Shown here piece by piece: positions 1-6,163 of a stretch of DNA of 15,964 bases. The stretch is taken from positions 1-15,964 of the forward strand of contig CADBUK010000154.1 of assembly GCA_902797915.1 (NCBI GenBank), given 5' to 3'. A program made the translations under genes and the position numbers. Each line of letters starts with the position of its first letter. Positions within the stretch are counted from its first letter, which is position 1. The notes below the pieces were generated by a model. The model saw only the letters and a list, made by a program, of their open reading frames with translations, searched no databases and had not been told where the DNA came from. This DNA is from Oscillospiraceae bacterium (GTDB taxonomy: Bacteria; Bacillota; Clostridia; Oscillospirales; Acutalibacteraceae).

Positions 1-764
1 AAAGCGGCTTAACCTTTGCGCCCGAAGCAGGCACGCAAAGGCTGCGTGATGTTATCAATAAAAATGTTACGGAAGAAGAGGTAATCAATACCTGCACAAA
101 GGCTTTTGATAACGGCTGGACCTCGGTTAAGCTTTATTTTATGATGGGTCTTCCTACCGAAACTATGGAGGACATTGAAGGCATTGCCGATTTGGGAATG
201 CAGGTTATACACGCCTTTTATAAAAATCCTAACAGACAGAAGGGAACGGGCGTTCAGGTTTCAATAAGCTGCGCTTCGTTCATTCCCAAGCCCCACACGC
301 CGTTCCAGTGGGAGCCTGAGGATTCAATGGAAAACCTGAAGGCTAAGCAGGAGCATCTGCTGAAATCAATCCCGAGTAAGAAGATTAAGGTTTCGTTCCA
401 CGAAACGCCTACGTCTCTCCTTGAGGGCGTTCTTGCAAGAGGGGACAGACGACTTAACGCCGTTATTCTTGACGCGTGGAAAAACGGCTGCAAATTCGAT
501 TCCTGGGGCGACAAGTTTAATTATGACGCCTCGATTGCCGCTTTCGAAAAGAACGGTCTTGACCCTTACTTTTATACAAGACGCAGGCGCGAGTTCAGCG
601 AGGTATTACCTTGGGACCATCTTAATTACGGTATTTCAAGAAAATTCCTTGAGCGTGAAAACATTAAAGCTCATAATAACGAAACTACACCGCACTGCAG
701 AATTAAATGCGCTGGCTGCGGGGCTAATATGATTAACGGAGGTCATTGCGATGCGAGAGGTTAG
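1..764 (+). CDS. B12-binding-type radical SAM protein (TIGR03960-like), C-terminal part only
   Basis: The gene enters from the left edge, and the reading frame starts at base 3. About 253 residues are visible and the stop is at 762-764. The visible start (SGLTFAPEAGTQRLRD, then VKLYFMMGLPTE) is typical of the second half of a radical SAM TIM barrel in the TIGR03960 family, whose members usually carry an N-terminal cobalamin-binding domain and run to roughly 600 residues. The CxxxCxxC cluster motif would lie upstream, outside the window. After the barrel comes the family's conserved region (PKPHTPFQWEP; RGDRRLNAVI; ending HCRIKCAGCGAN). That last stretch holds a Cys-rich CxxCG element that may bind metal. 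The internal ATG at 141 is not the start, because conserved family sequence continues upstream of it. The substrate is unknown. The gene overlaps the next one by 14 bases, and the next gene's ribosome binding site lies inside it, so the two are probably translated together. Confidence 0.88.
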   Translation, partial: SGLTFAPEAGTQRLRDVINKNVTEEEVINTCTKAFDNGWTSVKLYFMMGLPTETMEDIEGIADLGMQVIHAFYKNPNRQKGTGVQVSISCASFIPKPHTPFQWEPEDSMENLKAKQEHLLKSIPSKKIKVSFHETPTSLLEGVLARGDRRLNAVILDAWKNGCKFDSWGDKFNYDASIAAFEKNGLDPYFYTRRRREFSEVLPWDHLNYGISRKFLERENIKAHNNETTPHCRIKCAGCGANMINGGHCDARG

Positions 765-1416
765 ATTAATCTTTTCAAAAACAGACCGCTGTAAATATAT
801 AAGCCATCTGGATATAAATCGCTGTATGGCGCGTGCGCTTGCAAGGGCTGATATTCCGCTTTGGTTTACCGAAGGCTTTAATCCTCATCCTTATATGAGC
901 TTTTCGCTTCCGCTTTCCCTCGGAGTTGAAAGCCTGTGCGAAAGCGTTGACATTCGCCTTGTAGGCGAGATTTCGGATGAGGAGATAAAAGAACGGCTTA
1001 ATAAAATGCTACCTACGGGAATTCGTATCCGCGAGGTGCTTGATGATTTCAGAGACCCGTCGGAGATTGCGTATTCTGATTATGTTTATAAGTTTGAGTT
1101 TGCGGATAATGAAACGGCGCTTGAAAAAATCAAAGCGGTTCTTGACTCGGACGAAATTTTGGCCGAAAAGAAAGCTAAAAAAGGAAAACGCCGCATACTT
1201 GTTGAAACCAACATTAAGCCGTTTATAGATAAATACGGTATTTCAATCAGGGAGGATGAGATTGTTCTTAACATCCGCCTTGCCGCAGGAATTGAGAAAA
1301 ATCTTAATCCCACTCTGCTGTTTGACACGATAATCCGTCTGATTGATACTGACTTTGAATGGCGCAGTATCAGCAGAATTCGCCTGCTTGATAAAGAATA
1401 TAAGGAATTTAAATAA
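751..1416 (+). CDS. TIGR03936/DUF2344 radical SAM-associated protein
   Basis: This 221-residue protein begins MREVRLIFSKTDRCKYISHLDINRCMARAL and continues with FTEGFNPHPYMSFSLPLSLGVES, the signature of the DUF2344 (TIGR03936) family. The family is found almost always beside, or fused to, TIGR03960 radical SAM proteins, as here. Its biochemical role is not established; it may position a substrate for the partner enzyme, but that is inference. The start is supported by GGAGG at 738-742, eight bases before the ATG and inside the upstream gene. No signal peptide or membrane segment is visible. The middle (about residues 125-150) is Lys/Glu-rich. No terminator separates it from rplS; the rplS promoter begins eight bases after its stop, so some read-through into rplS is likely. 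Confidence 0.85.
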   Translation: MREVRLIFSKTDRCKYISHLDINRCMARALARADIPLWFTEGFNPHPYMSFSLPLSLGVESLCESVDIRLVGEISDEEIKERLNKMLPTGIRIREVLDDFRDPSEIAYSDYVYKFEFADNETALEKIKAVLDSDEILAEKKAKKGKRRILVETNIKPFIDKYGISIREDEIVLNIRLAAGIEKNLNPTLLFDTIIRLIDTDFEWRSISRIRLLDKEYKEFK

Positions 1417-1423
1417 AAAATGC

Positions 1424-1452
1424 TTGCATTTTGATTTGTTTTGTGATATATT
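1424..1452 (+). promoter_or_regulatory. Sigma-A-type promoter for rplS
   Basis: TTGCAT at 1424-1429 and TATATT at 1447-1452 are separated by 17 bases. TG at 1444-1445 makes an extended -10 (TGATATATT). Transcription would start near 1459, leaving a leader of about 120 bases before rplS. No experimental start is known; the call rests on sequence match and position. Confidence 0.7.
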
Positions 1453-1457
1453 GTTTA

Positions 1458-1560
1458 AGCATTATTCCGTTGCAGCTCCGCAACGCGGTAAATGCTATGC
1501 GTTTAGGCATTTAAGCGGATGGTCCTCTTTCAGTTATTGTTACGAACATCTGGTAAATTT
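1458..1560 (+). promoter_or_regulatory. Structured 5' leader of rplS, candidate L19 autoregulatory RNA
   Basis: The stretch between the promoter and rplS is about 120 bases with no gene and can fold. An outer stem pairs AGCATT (1458-1463) with AATGCT (1491-1496). It encloses a perfect 6-bp hairpin, CGTTGC (1468-1473) with GCAACG (1480-1485), loop AGCTCC. A second hairpin pairs CGTTTA (1500-1505) with TAAGCG (1512-1517), including one G-U pair. L19 leaders that bind their own protein are known in Bacillota, so a feedback element is plausible. I have not matched this sequence to that known family. A simple non-regulatory 5' UTR remains possible. Confidence 0.45.
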
Positions 1561-1577
1561 AAAAGGAGGAAAATTAA

Positions 1578-1919
1578 ATGGACGCACTTCAGATTATTGC
1601 ACAGGACAGCATTAAAGAAACCCTTCCTGAATTCAACATCGGTGATACCGTTCGTGTTGGCGTTCGTATCCGCGAGGGTAAGAACGAAAGAATTCAGATG
1701 TTTGAGGGCACAGTAATTGCTATGAAGGGCTCAGGCGTTTCCAAGACCTTTACAGTTCGCCGTCTTTCTTACGGCGTTGGCGTTGAGCGTGTATTCCCGC
1801 TTCATTCCGCTAATGTAGATTCTGTTAAGGTTATCCGTAAGGGTAAGGTTCGCCGCGCTAAGCTTTATTATCTTCGTGATAGAGTTGGTAAGGCAGCTAA
1901 AGTTAAGGAAGATATCTAA
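1578..1919 (+). CDS. rplS: 50S ribosomal protein L19
   Basis: This 113-residue protein is close to the usual length for bacterial L19, which lies at the interface of the two ribosomal subunits and contributes to inter-subunit bridges. Diagnostic segments are GDTVRVGVRIREG, RIQMFEGTVIA, TVRRLSYGVGVERVFPLHS and the C-terminal VRRAKLYYLRDRVGKAAKVKE. The start has a strong AAGGAGG-type ribosome binding site (about 1563-1568). It is transcribed from the promoter at 1424-1452 through a foldable leader and is followed by a terminator-like hairpin, so it is probably made mostly as a single-gene message, with partial read-through into rbgA. Confidence 0.98.
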   Translation: MDALQIIAQDSIKETLPEFNIGDTVRVGVRIREGKNERIQMFEGTVIAMKGSGVSKTFTVRRLSYGVGVERVFPLHSANVDSVKVIRKGKVRRAKLYYLRDRVGKAAKVKEDI

Positions 1920-1930
1920 GTTAATTCTTT

Positions 1931-1963
1931 ACCGCCTCAGATTTTTGAGGCGGTTAACTTTTT
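1931..1963 (+). terminator. Intrinsic terminator or attenuator after rplS
   Basis: ACCGCCTCA (1931-1939) pairs with TGAGGCGGT (1946-1954) around a six-base loop, nine GC-rich pairs. A further AGTTAA/TTAACT pairing is possible outside it across an internal bulge. A run of five T (1959-1963) follows after a few bases, so termination may be partial. That would fit higher expression of rplS than of rbgA-rnhB-yraN. Confidence 0.7.
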
Positions 1964-1977
1964 ATTGAGGTAAATTT

Positions 1978-2844
1978 ATGCCTGATTTTCAGAAACAGTA
2001 TGTTCAGTGGTTTCCGGGCCATATGGCTAAAACCCGTCGGCAGATTAAGGAAAGTCTTAATATGGTTGACGGCGTTGTTGAAATCGTTGACGCCAGAATA
2101 CCCGAGTCAAGTTCTAATCCCGAGCTTGCTGAGCTTATAAATAAAAAGCCTAAAATCGTTTTGCTCAATAAATGCGATATGGCAGACCAAAAAGCCACTA
2201 AGCTTTGGATTGATTATTATAAAAAGCAGGGCTTCTATGCCATTGCGGTAGATTGCAGAACGGGCAAGGGCTTAAATCAGTTTTTTTCCGTGTGCAGAGA
2301 GGCTCTTGCGCCCGTAATTAAGCGTAATGAGGAAAAGGGAATGGGCGGCAAATCACTTCGCCTTATGGTTGTTGGAATTCCCAATACGGGTAAGTCGTCG
2401 TTCATCAACAGAATGGCGGGCAAAAATAAAGCAGTTGTTGCAGACCGCGCAGGCGTTACAAGGAATAATCAGTGGTTCAACGTCGGCAACGGTATTGAAT
2501 TGCTTGATACTCCCGGAGTGTTATGGCCTAAATTCGACGACCCGTCAGTTGGCGATAAGCTTGCGTTTATCGGCTCTGTTAAGGACGAGGTTACAGACCT
2601 TGAATCTCTGTCCTGCAGATTGCTTGACGTGCTTAACAAAACCCATCCCGAAATGATTGCCGAAAGATATAAAATCAGCGGGTTTGAAAGCAGCGAGGGT
2701 TGGGAAATCCTTGAGATGATAGGTAAAAAACGCGGCTTTCTTATCAAGGGCGGCGAGATTGATTATGAACGCGCCGCCGTTATAGTTTGTGATGAATTCA
2801 GAGGGGGAAAGCTCGGCAGAATAAGCCTTGAGCTGCCAAATTAA
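1978..2844 (+). CDS. rbgA: Ribosome biogenesis GTPase RbgA (YlqF)
   Basis: This 288-residue protein is a circularly permuted GTPase, with G motifs in the order G4-G1-G3. NKCD is at residues 64-67, the P-loop GIPNTGKS at 133-140 and DTPG at 177-180. The N-terminal WFPGHMAKTRRQ is typical of RbgA, as is GVLWPKF after DTPG. RbgA acts late in 50S subunit assembly in Bacillus subtilis, and its gene there also follows rplS. The C-terminal region (about 210-288) corresponds to the helical RNA-binding domain. The start has GAGG at 1967-1970. The stop TAA (2842-2844) shares one base with the rnhB ATG, indicating translational coupling. Nothing looks unusual in the motifs. Confidence 0.96.
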   Translation: MPDFQKQYVQWFPGHMAKTRRQIKESLNMVDGVVEIVDARIPESSSNPELAELINKKPKIVLLNKCDMADQKATKLWIDYYKKQGFYAIAVDCRTGKGLNQFFSVCREALAPVIKRNEEKGMGGKSLRLMVVGIPNTGKSSFINRMAGKNKAVVADRAGVTRNNQWFNVGNGIELLDTPGVLWPKFDDPSVGDKLAFIGSVKDEVTDLESLSCRLLDVLNKTHPEMIAERYKISGFESSEGWEILEMIGKKRGFLIKGGEIDYERAAVIVCDEFRGGKLGRISLELPN

Positions 2845-3455
2845 TGGATTGGTTATTGTATGAAAACGATGCTCTTTCAAAGGGCTACAGCGTTATTTGC
2901 GGTGTTGACGAGGCGGGCAGAGGTCCGCTTGCGGGACCCGTTTACGCGGCGGCGGTAATATTGCCGAAGGGGCATATTATTGAGGGCGTTAACGATTCAA
3001 AAAAGCTTTCCGAAAAAAAGCGTGATTTGCTTTATGATAAAATTATTTCGGAATGTGTGTGTTATTCAGTCGGCACTGCAAGCGAAAAGGAAATTGACGA
3101 GATTAATATTTTGCAGGCAACGTATCTTGCTATGCGCCGTGCGGTTGAGGGGCTTGAAATTAAGCCCGATTTAGCTCTTGTTGACGGCAACAGAGTGCCT
3201 CCGCTTGACGACGGTATTGCGGTTGAAACAATAGTAAAAGGCGACGGCAAATCAGCTTCAGTTGCCGCGGCGTCAATTATTGCCAAGGTTTCGAGGGACA
3301 GGTATATGCTTGAAATGGCGGCAAAATATCCGCAGTATCAGTTTGAAAAGCATAAGGGCTACGGCACTAAACTGCATTATGAAATGATTGAGAAATACGG
3401 AATAAGCGATATTCACAGAAAATCGTTTCTGAAAAAGGTTCTTAACAATGAATAA
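2844..3455 (+). CDS. rnhB: Ribonuclease HII
   Basis: This 203-residue enzyme cleaves RNA in RNA-DNA hybrids and removes ribonucleotides misincorporated into DNA. The CGVDEAGRGPLAGPVYAAAV block near the N-terminus, NDSKKLSEKKR, ALVDGN and VKGDGKSASVAAASIIAKVSRD are all diagnostic. By alignment from memory with the Escherichia coli enzyme, the acidic active-site residues are D22, E23, D114 and D134, and all are present. The ATG overlaps the rbgA stop by one base and has only a weak ribosome binding site, so it probably depends on coupling. The next gene, yraN, overlaps its 3' end by eight bases. The rbgA-rnhB-yraN order is common in Gram-positive genomes. Confidence 0.97.
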   Translation: MDWLLYENDALSKGYSVICGVDEAGRGPLAGPVYAAAVILPKGHIIEGVNDSKKLSEKKRDLLYDKIISECVCYSVGTASEKEIDEINILQATYLAMRRAVEGLEIKPDLALVDGNRVPPLDDGIAVETIVKGDGKSASVAAASIIAKVSRDRYMLEMAAKYPQYQFEKHKGYGTKLHYEMIEKYGISDIHRKSFLKKVLNNE

Positions 3456-3801
3456 TCTTGGAAAGCTTGCGGAAATCAACGCCTGCGAGTATCTGCAGAA
3501 AAAGCGTTATAAACTGCTTGACGTCAATTATTCCTGCCGTTTCGGCGAGATTGATTTGATAATGAAAAAGGGCAGATATATCTGTTTTATCGAGGTAAAA
3601 ATGCGTAACGAAAACTCAATTGCGAAGCCTCTTGAGTTCGTTGACGCGCGAAAACAGGAGAAAATTATTAAGACTTCGCAGTATTTTATGCTTCAAAATG
3701 AAACAAAGCTTCAGCCCCGATTTGATGTTGTGGAGGTTTTTTGTGAAAACGGGGACATCAAATCAATAAAACATCTTGAAAATGCTTTTGATTTATATTA
3801 A
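3448..3801 (+). CDS. yraN: YraN family (UPF0102) nuclease-like protein
   Basis: This 117-residue protein is of usual family length. It shows the PD-(D/E)xK-type nuclease core: E10 in LGKLAEINACEYLQ, FGEIDLIM with its Asp, and CFIEVKMR with the ExK pair, followed by VDARKQEKI. The family resembles archaeal Holliday junction resolvases and is presumed to act on DNA, but its cellular role is unsettled. The start overlaps rnhB by eight bases, with AAGG at 3435-3438 as a modest ribosome binding site. No separate promoter is evident, so it is the last gene of the rbgA-rnhB-yraN unit. A likely promoter for thrC overlaps its 3' end. Confidence 0.93.
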   Translation: MNNLGKLAEINACEYLQKKRYKLLDVNYSCRFGEIDLIMKKGRYICFIEVKMRNENSIAKPLEFVDARKQEKIIKTSQYFMLQNETKLQPRFDVVEVFCENGDIKSIKHLENAFDLY

Positions 3802-3804
3802 AAT
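3776..3804 (+). promoter_or_regulatory. Likely promoter for thrC
   Basis: TTGAAA (3776-3781) and TAAAAT (3799-3804) are 17 bases apart, each matching five of six consensus positions. The -35 lies within the last codons of yraN. Transcription would start near 3811, about 27 bases before the thrC ATG, and would include its GGGAG ribosome binding site (3826-3830). The region is AT-rich, so a chance match is possible. Confidence 0.5.
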
Positions 3805-3837
3805 ATACAACAACTTTTAGTTAACGGGAGAAGAGTT

Positions 3838-5337
3838 ATGCTTTATACTTCAACAAGAGATAATTCAATCAGAGTCAGCGCCGCACAGGCAATCGCTCAG
3901 GGAATCAGCGAGGAGGGCGGACTTTTTGTACCCTGTGAGCTTCCTGCTTTTTCAATCGAAAAAATCAAGGAAATGGCGGGTATGTCATATATTGACAGGG
4001 CAAAAACCGTGCTTCGTGAATTTTTAACCGATTTTACTGAGGACGAGCTTGATTATTGCGTGTCTGGCGCATACAGAGCTGATAAATTTTCATCTCCTGC
4101 AATTGCACCTACGGTTAATGTTTGCGGTAATAAGAATATTCTTGAGCTTTGGCACGGACCTACCTGCGCGTTTAAGGATATGGCGCTTCAGCTTTTGCCG
4201 TACCTTATGACCGTTTCGGCAAAGAAAACCGCTGAGGGCAAAACAATTGTTATTCTTGTTGCAACCTCGGGCGATACGGGCAAGGCTGCGCTTGAAGGGT
4301 TTAAAGATGTTGACAAAACTAAAATCCTTGTTTTCTATCCTGTTGACGGCGTTTCTCCTATGCAGAAGCTGCAGATGACCACTCAGGAGGGCGGAAACGT
4401 TGCCGTTTGCGCAATTAACGGTAATTTTGACGACGCTCAAAGCGCTGTAAAATCCATATTCACAAATACCGAAATCAAGCATACTCTCGCAGAAAAGAAT
4501 ATGATGTTCTCATCTGCAAACTCTATTAACTGGGGCAGGCTTGTTCCGCAGATTGTGTATTATTTTTCAACCTACTGCGATATGGTAAATATGGGCAATA
4601 TCACTGCTGGAGAAGAAATTAACATCGTAGTTCCCACGGGAAACTTCGGTAATATTCTTGCGGGCTATTACGCAAAGAAGATGGGCGTGCCGATTAAAAA
4701 GCTAATCTGCGCTTCAAACTCAAATAATGTTCTTACCGATTTCCTTAAAACAGGTACTTATGACAGGAACAGGGATTTCTATACAACTACATCTCCGAGT
4801 ATGGACATCCTGATTTCCTCTAATCTTGAAAGATTGCTTTACCATATCAGCGGAGAGGACGCTCAGCTTGTTTCCTCGCTTATGGCAAGCCTTTCCGATG
4901 AGGGTAAATACTCGGTTTCCGCTGATATTATCGGCAAAATTCAGAGCGTGTTTGACGCGGGCTTTGCTTCCGAAGCAGATGTAATGAATACAATCAAAAC
5001 TCATTTTGACAAGTATAATTACCTTTGCGACACTCATACGGCTGTTGCTGTTAAGGTTTATGACGACTATGTATCCGCTACGGGCGACGATATTCCTACG
5101 GTTATTGACTCAACCGCTTCTCCGTACAAGTTTTCAAAGAGCGTTTTAACTGCCGTTCTCGGCGGAAAAACTCCTGAGCTTGACGAATTCGATATGGTTG
5201 ACGAGCTTAACAAAACCACAGGCGCGGAGGTTCCGACACCGCTTGCTTCGCTTAAATCAAAGCGGGTAAGGTTTAATAACGTCTGCAATAAAGAGGATAT
5301 GAGCAAAATGGTTTTCTCTTTGCTGAAGTTGGATTAA
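3838..5337 (+). CDS. thrC: Threonine synthase
   Basis: This 499-residue pyridoxal-phosphate enzyme converts O-phosphohomoserine to threonine, the last step of threonine synthesis. Its length suits the longer bacterial and yeast-like form. ELWHGPTCAFKDMALQLLP contains the PLP-binding Lys, K113. ATSGDTGKAAL (about 142-152) and VVPTGNFGNILAGYYAKKMG are the expected cofactor and substrate loops, and SANSINWGRLVPQIVYYF is also typical. The N-terminal MLYTSTRDNS matches the usual start, with GGGAG eight bases upstream. hom and thrB are not in the window, so thrC stands apart from them here. A terminator follows directly. Confidence 0.96.
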   Translation: MLYTSTRDNSIRVSAAQAIAQGISEEGGLFVPCELPAFSIEKIKEMAGMSYIDRAKTVLREFLTDFTEDELDYCVSGAYRADKFSSPAIAPTVNVCGNKNILELWHGPTCAFKDMALQLLPYLMTVSAKKTAEGKTIVILVATSGDTGKAALEGFKDVDKTKILVFYPVDGVSPMQKLQMTTQEGGNVAVCAINGNFDDAQSAVKSIFTNTEIKHTLAEKNMMFSSANSINWGRLVPQIVYYFSTYCDMVNMGNITAGEEINIVVPTGNFGNILAGYYAKKMGVPIKKLICASNSNNVLTDFLKTGTYDRNRDFYTTTSPSMDILISSNLERLLYHISGEDAQLVSSLMASLSDEGKYSVSADIIGKIQSVFDAGFASEADVMNTIKTHFDKYNYLCDTHTAVAVKVYDDYVSATGDDIPTVIDSTASPYKFSKSVLTAVLGGKTPELDEFDMVDELNKTTGAEVPTPLASLKSKRVRFNNVCNKEDMSKMVFSLLKLD

Positions 5338-5342
5338 TTAAA

Positions 5343-5374
5343 TAACGGCTCTGCTTTAGAGCCGTTAATCTTTT
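5343..5374 (+). terminator. Intrinsic terminator after thrC
   Basis: TAACGGCTCT (5343-5352) pairs perfectly with AGAGCCGTTA (5358-5367) around a five-base loop, then ATCTTTT. The U-tract is short, so termination may be incomplete. That would allow read-through into the phosphoesterase gene, which has no clear promoter of its own. Confidence 0.75.
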
Positions 5375-5380
5375 ATGTTT

Positions 5381-5385
5381 AAGGA
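5381..5385 (+). promoter_or_regulatory. Ribosome binding site fixing the phosphoesterase start
   Basis: AAGGA lies seven bases before the ATG at 5393. The in-frame ATG at 5375 is upstream of this site, abuts the terminator T-tract and has no ribosome binding site, so 5393 is the better start. Confidence 0.65.
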
Positions 5386-5392
5386 AAATTAT

Positions 5393-6079
5393 ATGTCTTT
5401 GTTTGCTATTGCCGACACTCATTTGTCCTTCGGCACGGATAAGCCGATGGATACCTTCGAGGGTTGGCAAAATTATACAGAAAAATTAGAACAAAACTGG
5501 AATAAAATTGTTTCTCCTGCAGATGATGTTATTATTGCGGGCGATATCAGCTGGGCTATGAATTTTGACGAATTGCGTGCTGATTTCGAGTTTATTGAAA
5601 AGCTTAACGGAAACAAAATTATTCTTAAAGGCAACCACGATTATTGGTGGAACACCTTAACAAAGATGAATAGATTTCTTGAGGAAAACGGCTTTAAAAC
5701 AATTCGTTTTCTGCACAATAATTCTTATGTGTGCGGCGGCGTTTCCGTCTGCGGCTCAAGGGGATGGCTGTTTGAAAGCGACGACGAGTTTGATGAAAAG
5801 GTGCTGAACAGGGAAGTAATGCGCCTCAGAAAAAGTCTTGAAGAAGCCGAAAAGGAAGAAAAGATTGTGTTTCTCCATTACCCTCCGCTGACCTCTAATT
5901 CGTGCTGCAGGGAAATTCTTGATGTTCTTAACGAGTTCGGAATAACAAAATGCTATTACGGCCACCTGCACGGAGAGGCTGCAAAATACTCGATTGACGA
6001 CAGTGTTGACGGCATTAGCTTTAAACTCATTTCCTGCGACAGATTAAAATTTACACCTTATTTAGTTTTAAGATATTAA
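5393..6079 (+). CDS. Calcineurin-like metallophosphoesterase (COG1768-like)
   Basis: Starting at 5393 the protein has 228 residues. It carries the full metallophosphoesterase motif set: ADTH (D8, H10), AGDISW (D51), KGNHDYWW (N81, H82, D83), FLHYPP (H162) and YGHLHG (190-194). These would hold two metal ions in the active site. The WAMNFDE and GNHDYWW variants resemble the COG1768 group of predicted phosphohydrolases, widespread in Bacillota, whose substrate is unknown. No signal peptide is visible, so it is probably cytoplasmic. An upstream ATG at 5375 would add six residues but is less likely. The gene sits between the thrC terminator and the tig promoter and may be expressed by read-through. 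No terminator is visible after it. Confidence 0.88.
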   Translation: MSLFAIADTHLSFGTDKPMDTFEGWQNYTEKLEQNWNKIVSPADDVIIAGDISWAMNFDELRADFEFIEKLNGNKIILKGNHDYWWNTLTKMNRFLEENGFKTIRFLHNNSYVCGGVSVCGSRGWLFESDDEFDEKVLNREVMRLRKSLEEAEKEEKIVFLHYPPLTSNSCCREILDVLNEFGITKCYYGHLHGEAAKYSIDDSVDGISFKLISCDRLKFTPYLVLRY

Positions 6080-6085
6080 TTTTGC

Positions 6086-6114
6086 TTGCAAATGACGTTT
6101 GTATATGTTATAAT
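6086..6114 (+). promoter_or_regulatory. Strong promoter for tig-clpP-clpX
   Basis: TTGCAA (6086-6091) and a perfect TATAAT (6109-6114) are 17 bases apart, and TG at 6106-6107 gives an extended -10. Transcription should begin near 6121, about 43 bases before the tig ATG. No CIRCE (HrcA) or CtsR operator is recognisable beside it, so expression appears constitutive as far as the sequence shows. Confidence 0.8.
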
Positions 6115-6130
6115 GCGTATTCAGCAATTA

Positions 6131-6150
6131 TAAAATAATATATTATTTTA
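6131..6150 (+). repeat. Perfect 20-bp AT palindrome in the tig leader
   Basis: TAAAATAATA is followed directly by its reverse complement, filling the space between the likely transcription start and the AAGGAG ribosome binding site (6150-6155). In RNA it could form a weak A-U hairpin of about eight pairs beside the ribosome binding site. In DNA it could be a dimeric protein site. Its base composition means chance cannot be excluded. Confidence 0.6.
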
Positions 6151-6163
6151 AGGAGTTACAAAA

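Noticed and set aside
1343..1615. Open frame spanning the DUF2344 end and the rplS leader
   Set aside because: It is out of frame with both neighbours, covers the promoter and leader, and has no recognisable sequence.
4090..4482. Minus-strand open frame of 130 residues inside thrC
   Set aside because: Shadow of the thrC coding sequence; no recognisable domain, no ribosome binding site, and conserved thrC motifs are on the plus strand.
5375..5392. Upstream ATG start for the phosphoesterase
   Set aside because: It lies directly after the thrC terminator T-tract without a ribosome binding site, whereas AAGGA is well placed for the ATG at 5393.
6086..6163. Search for CIRCE or CtsR operators before tig, and likewise before lon at 9365-9438
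   Set aside because: Neither the TTAGCACTC/GAGTGCTAA inverted repeat nor tandem GGTCAAA-type heptads were found.
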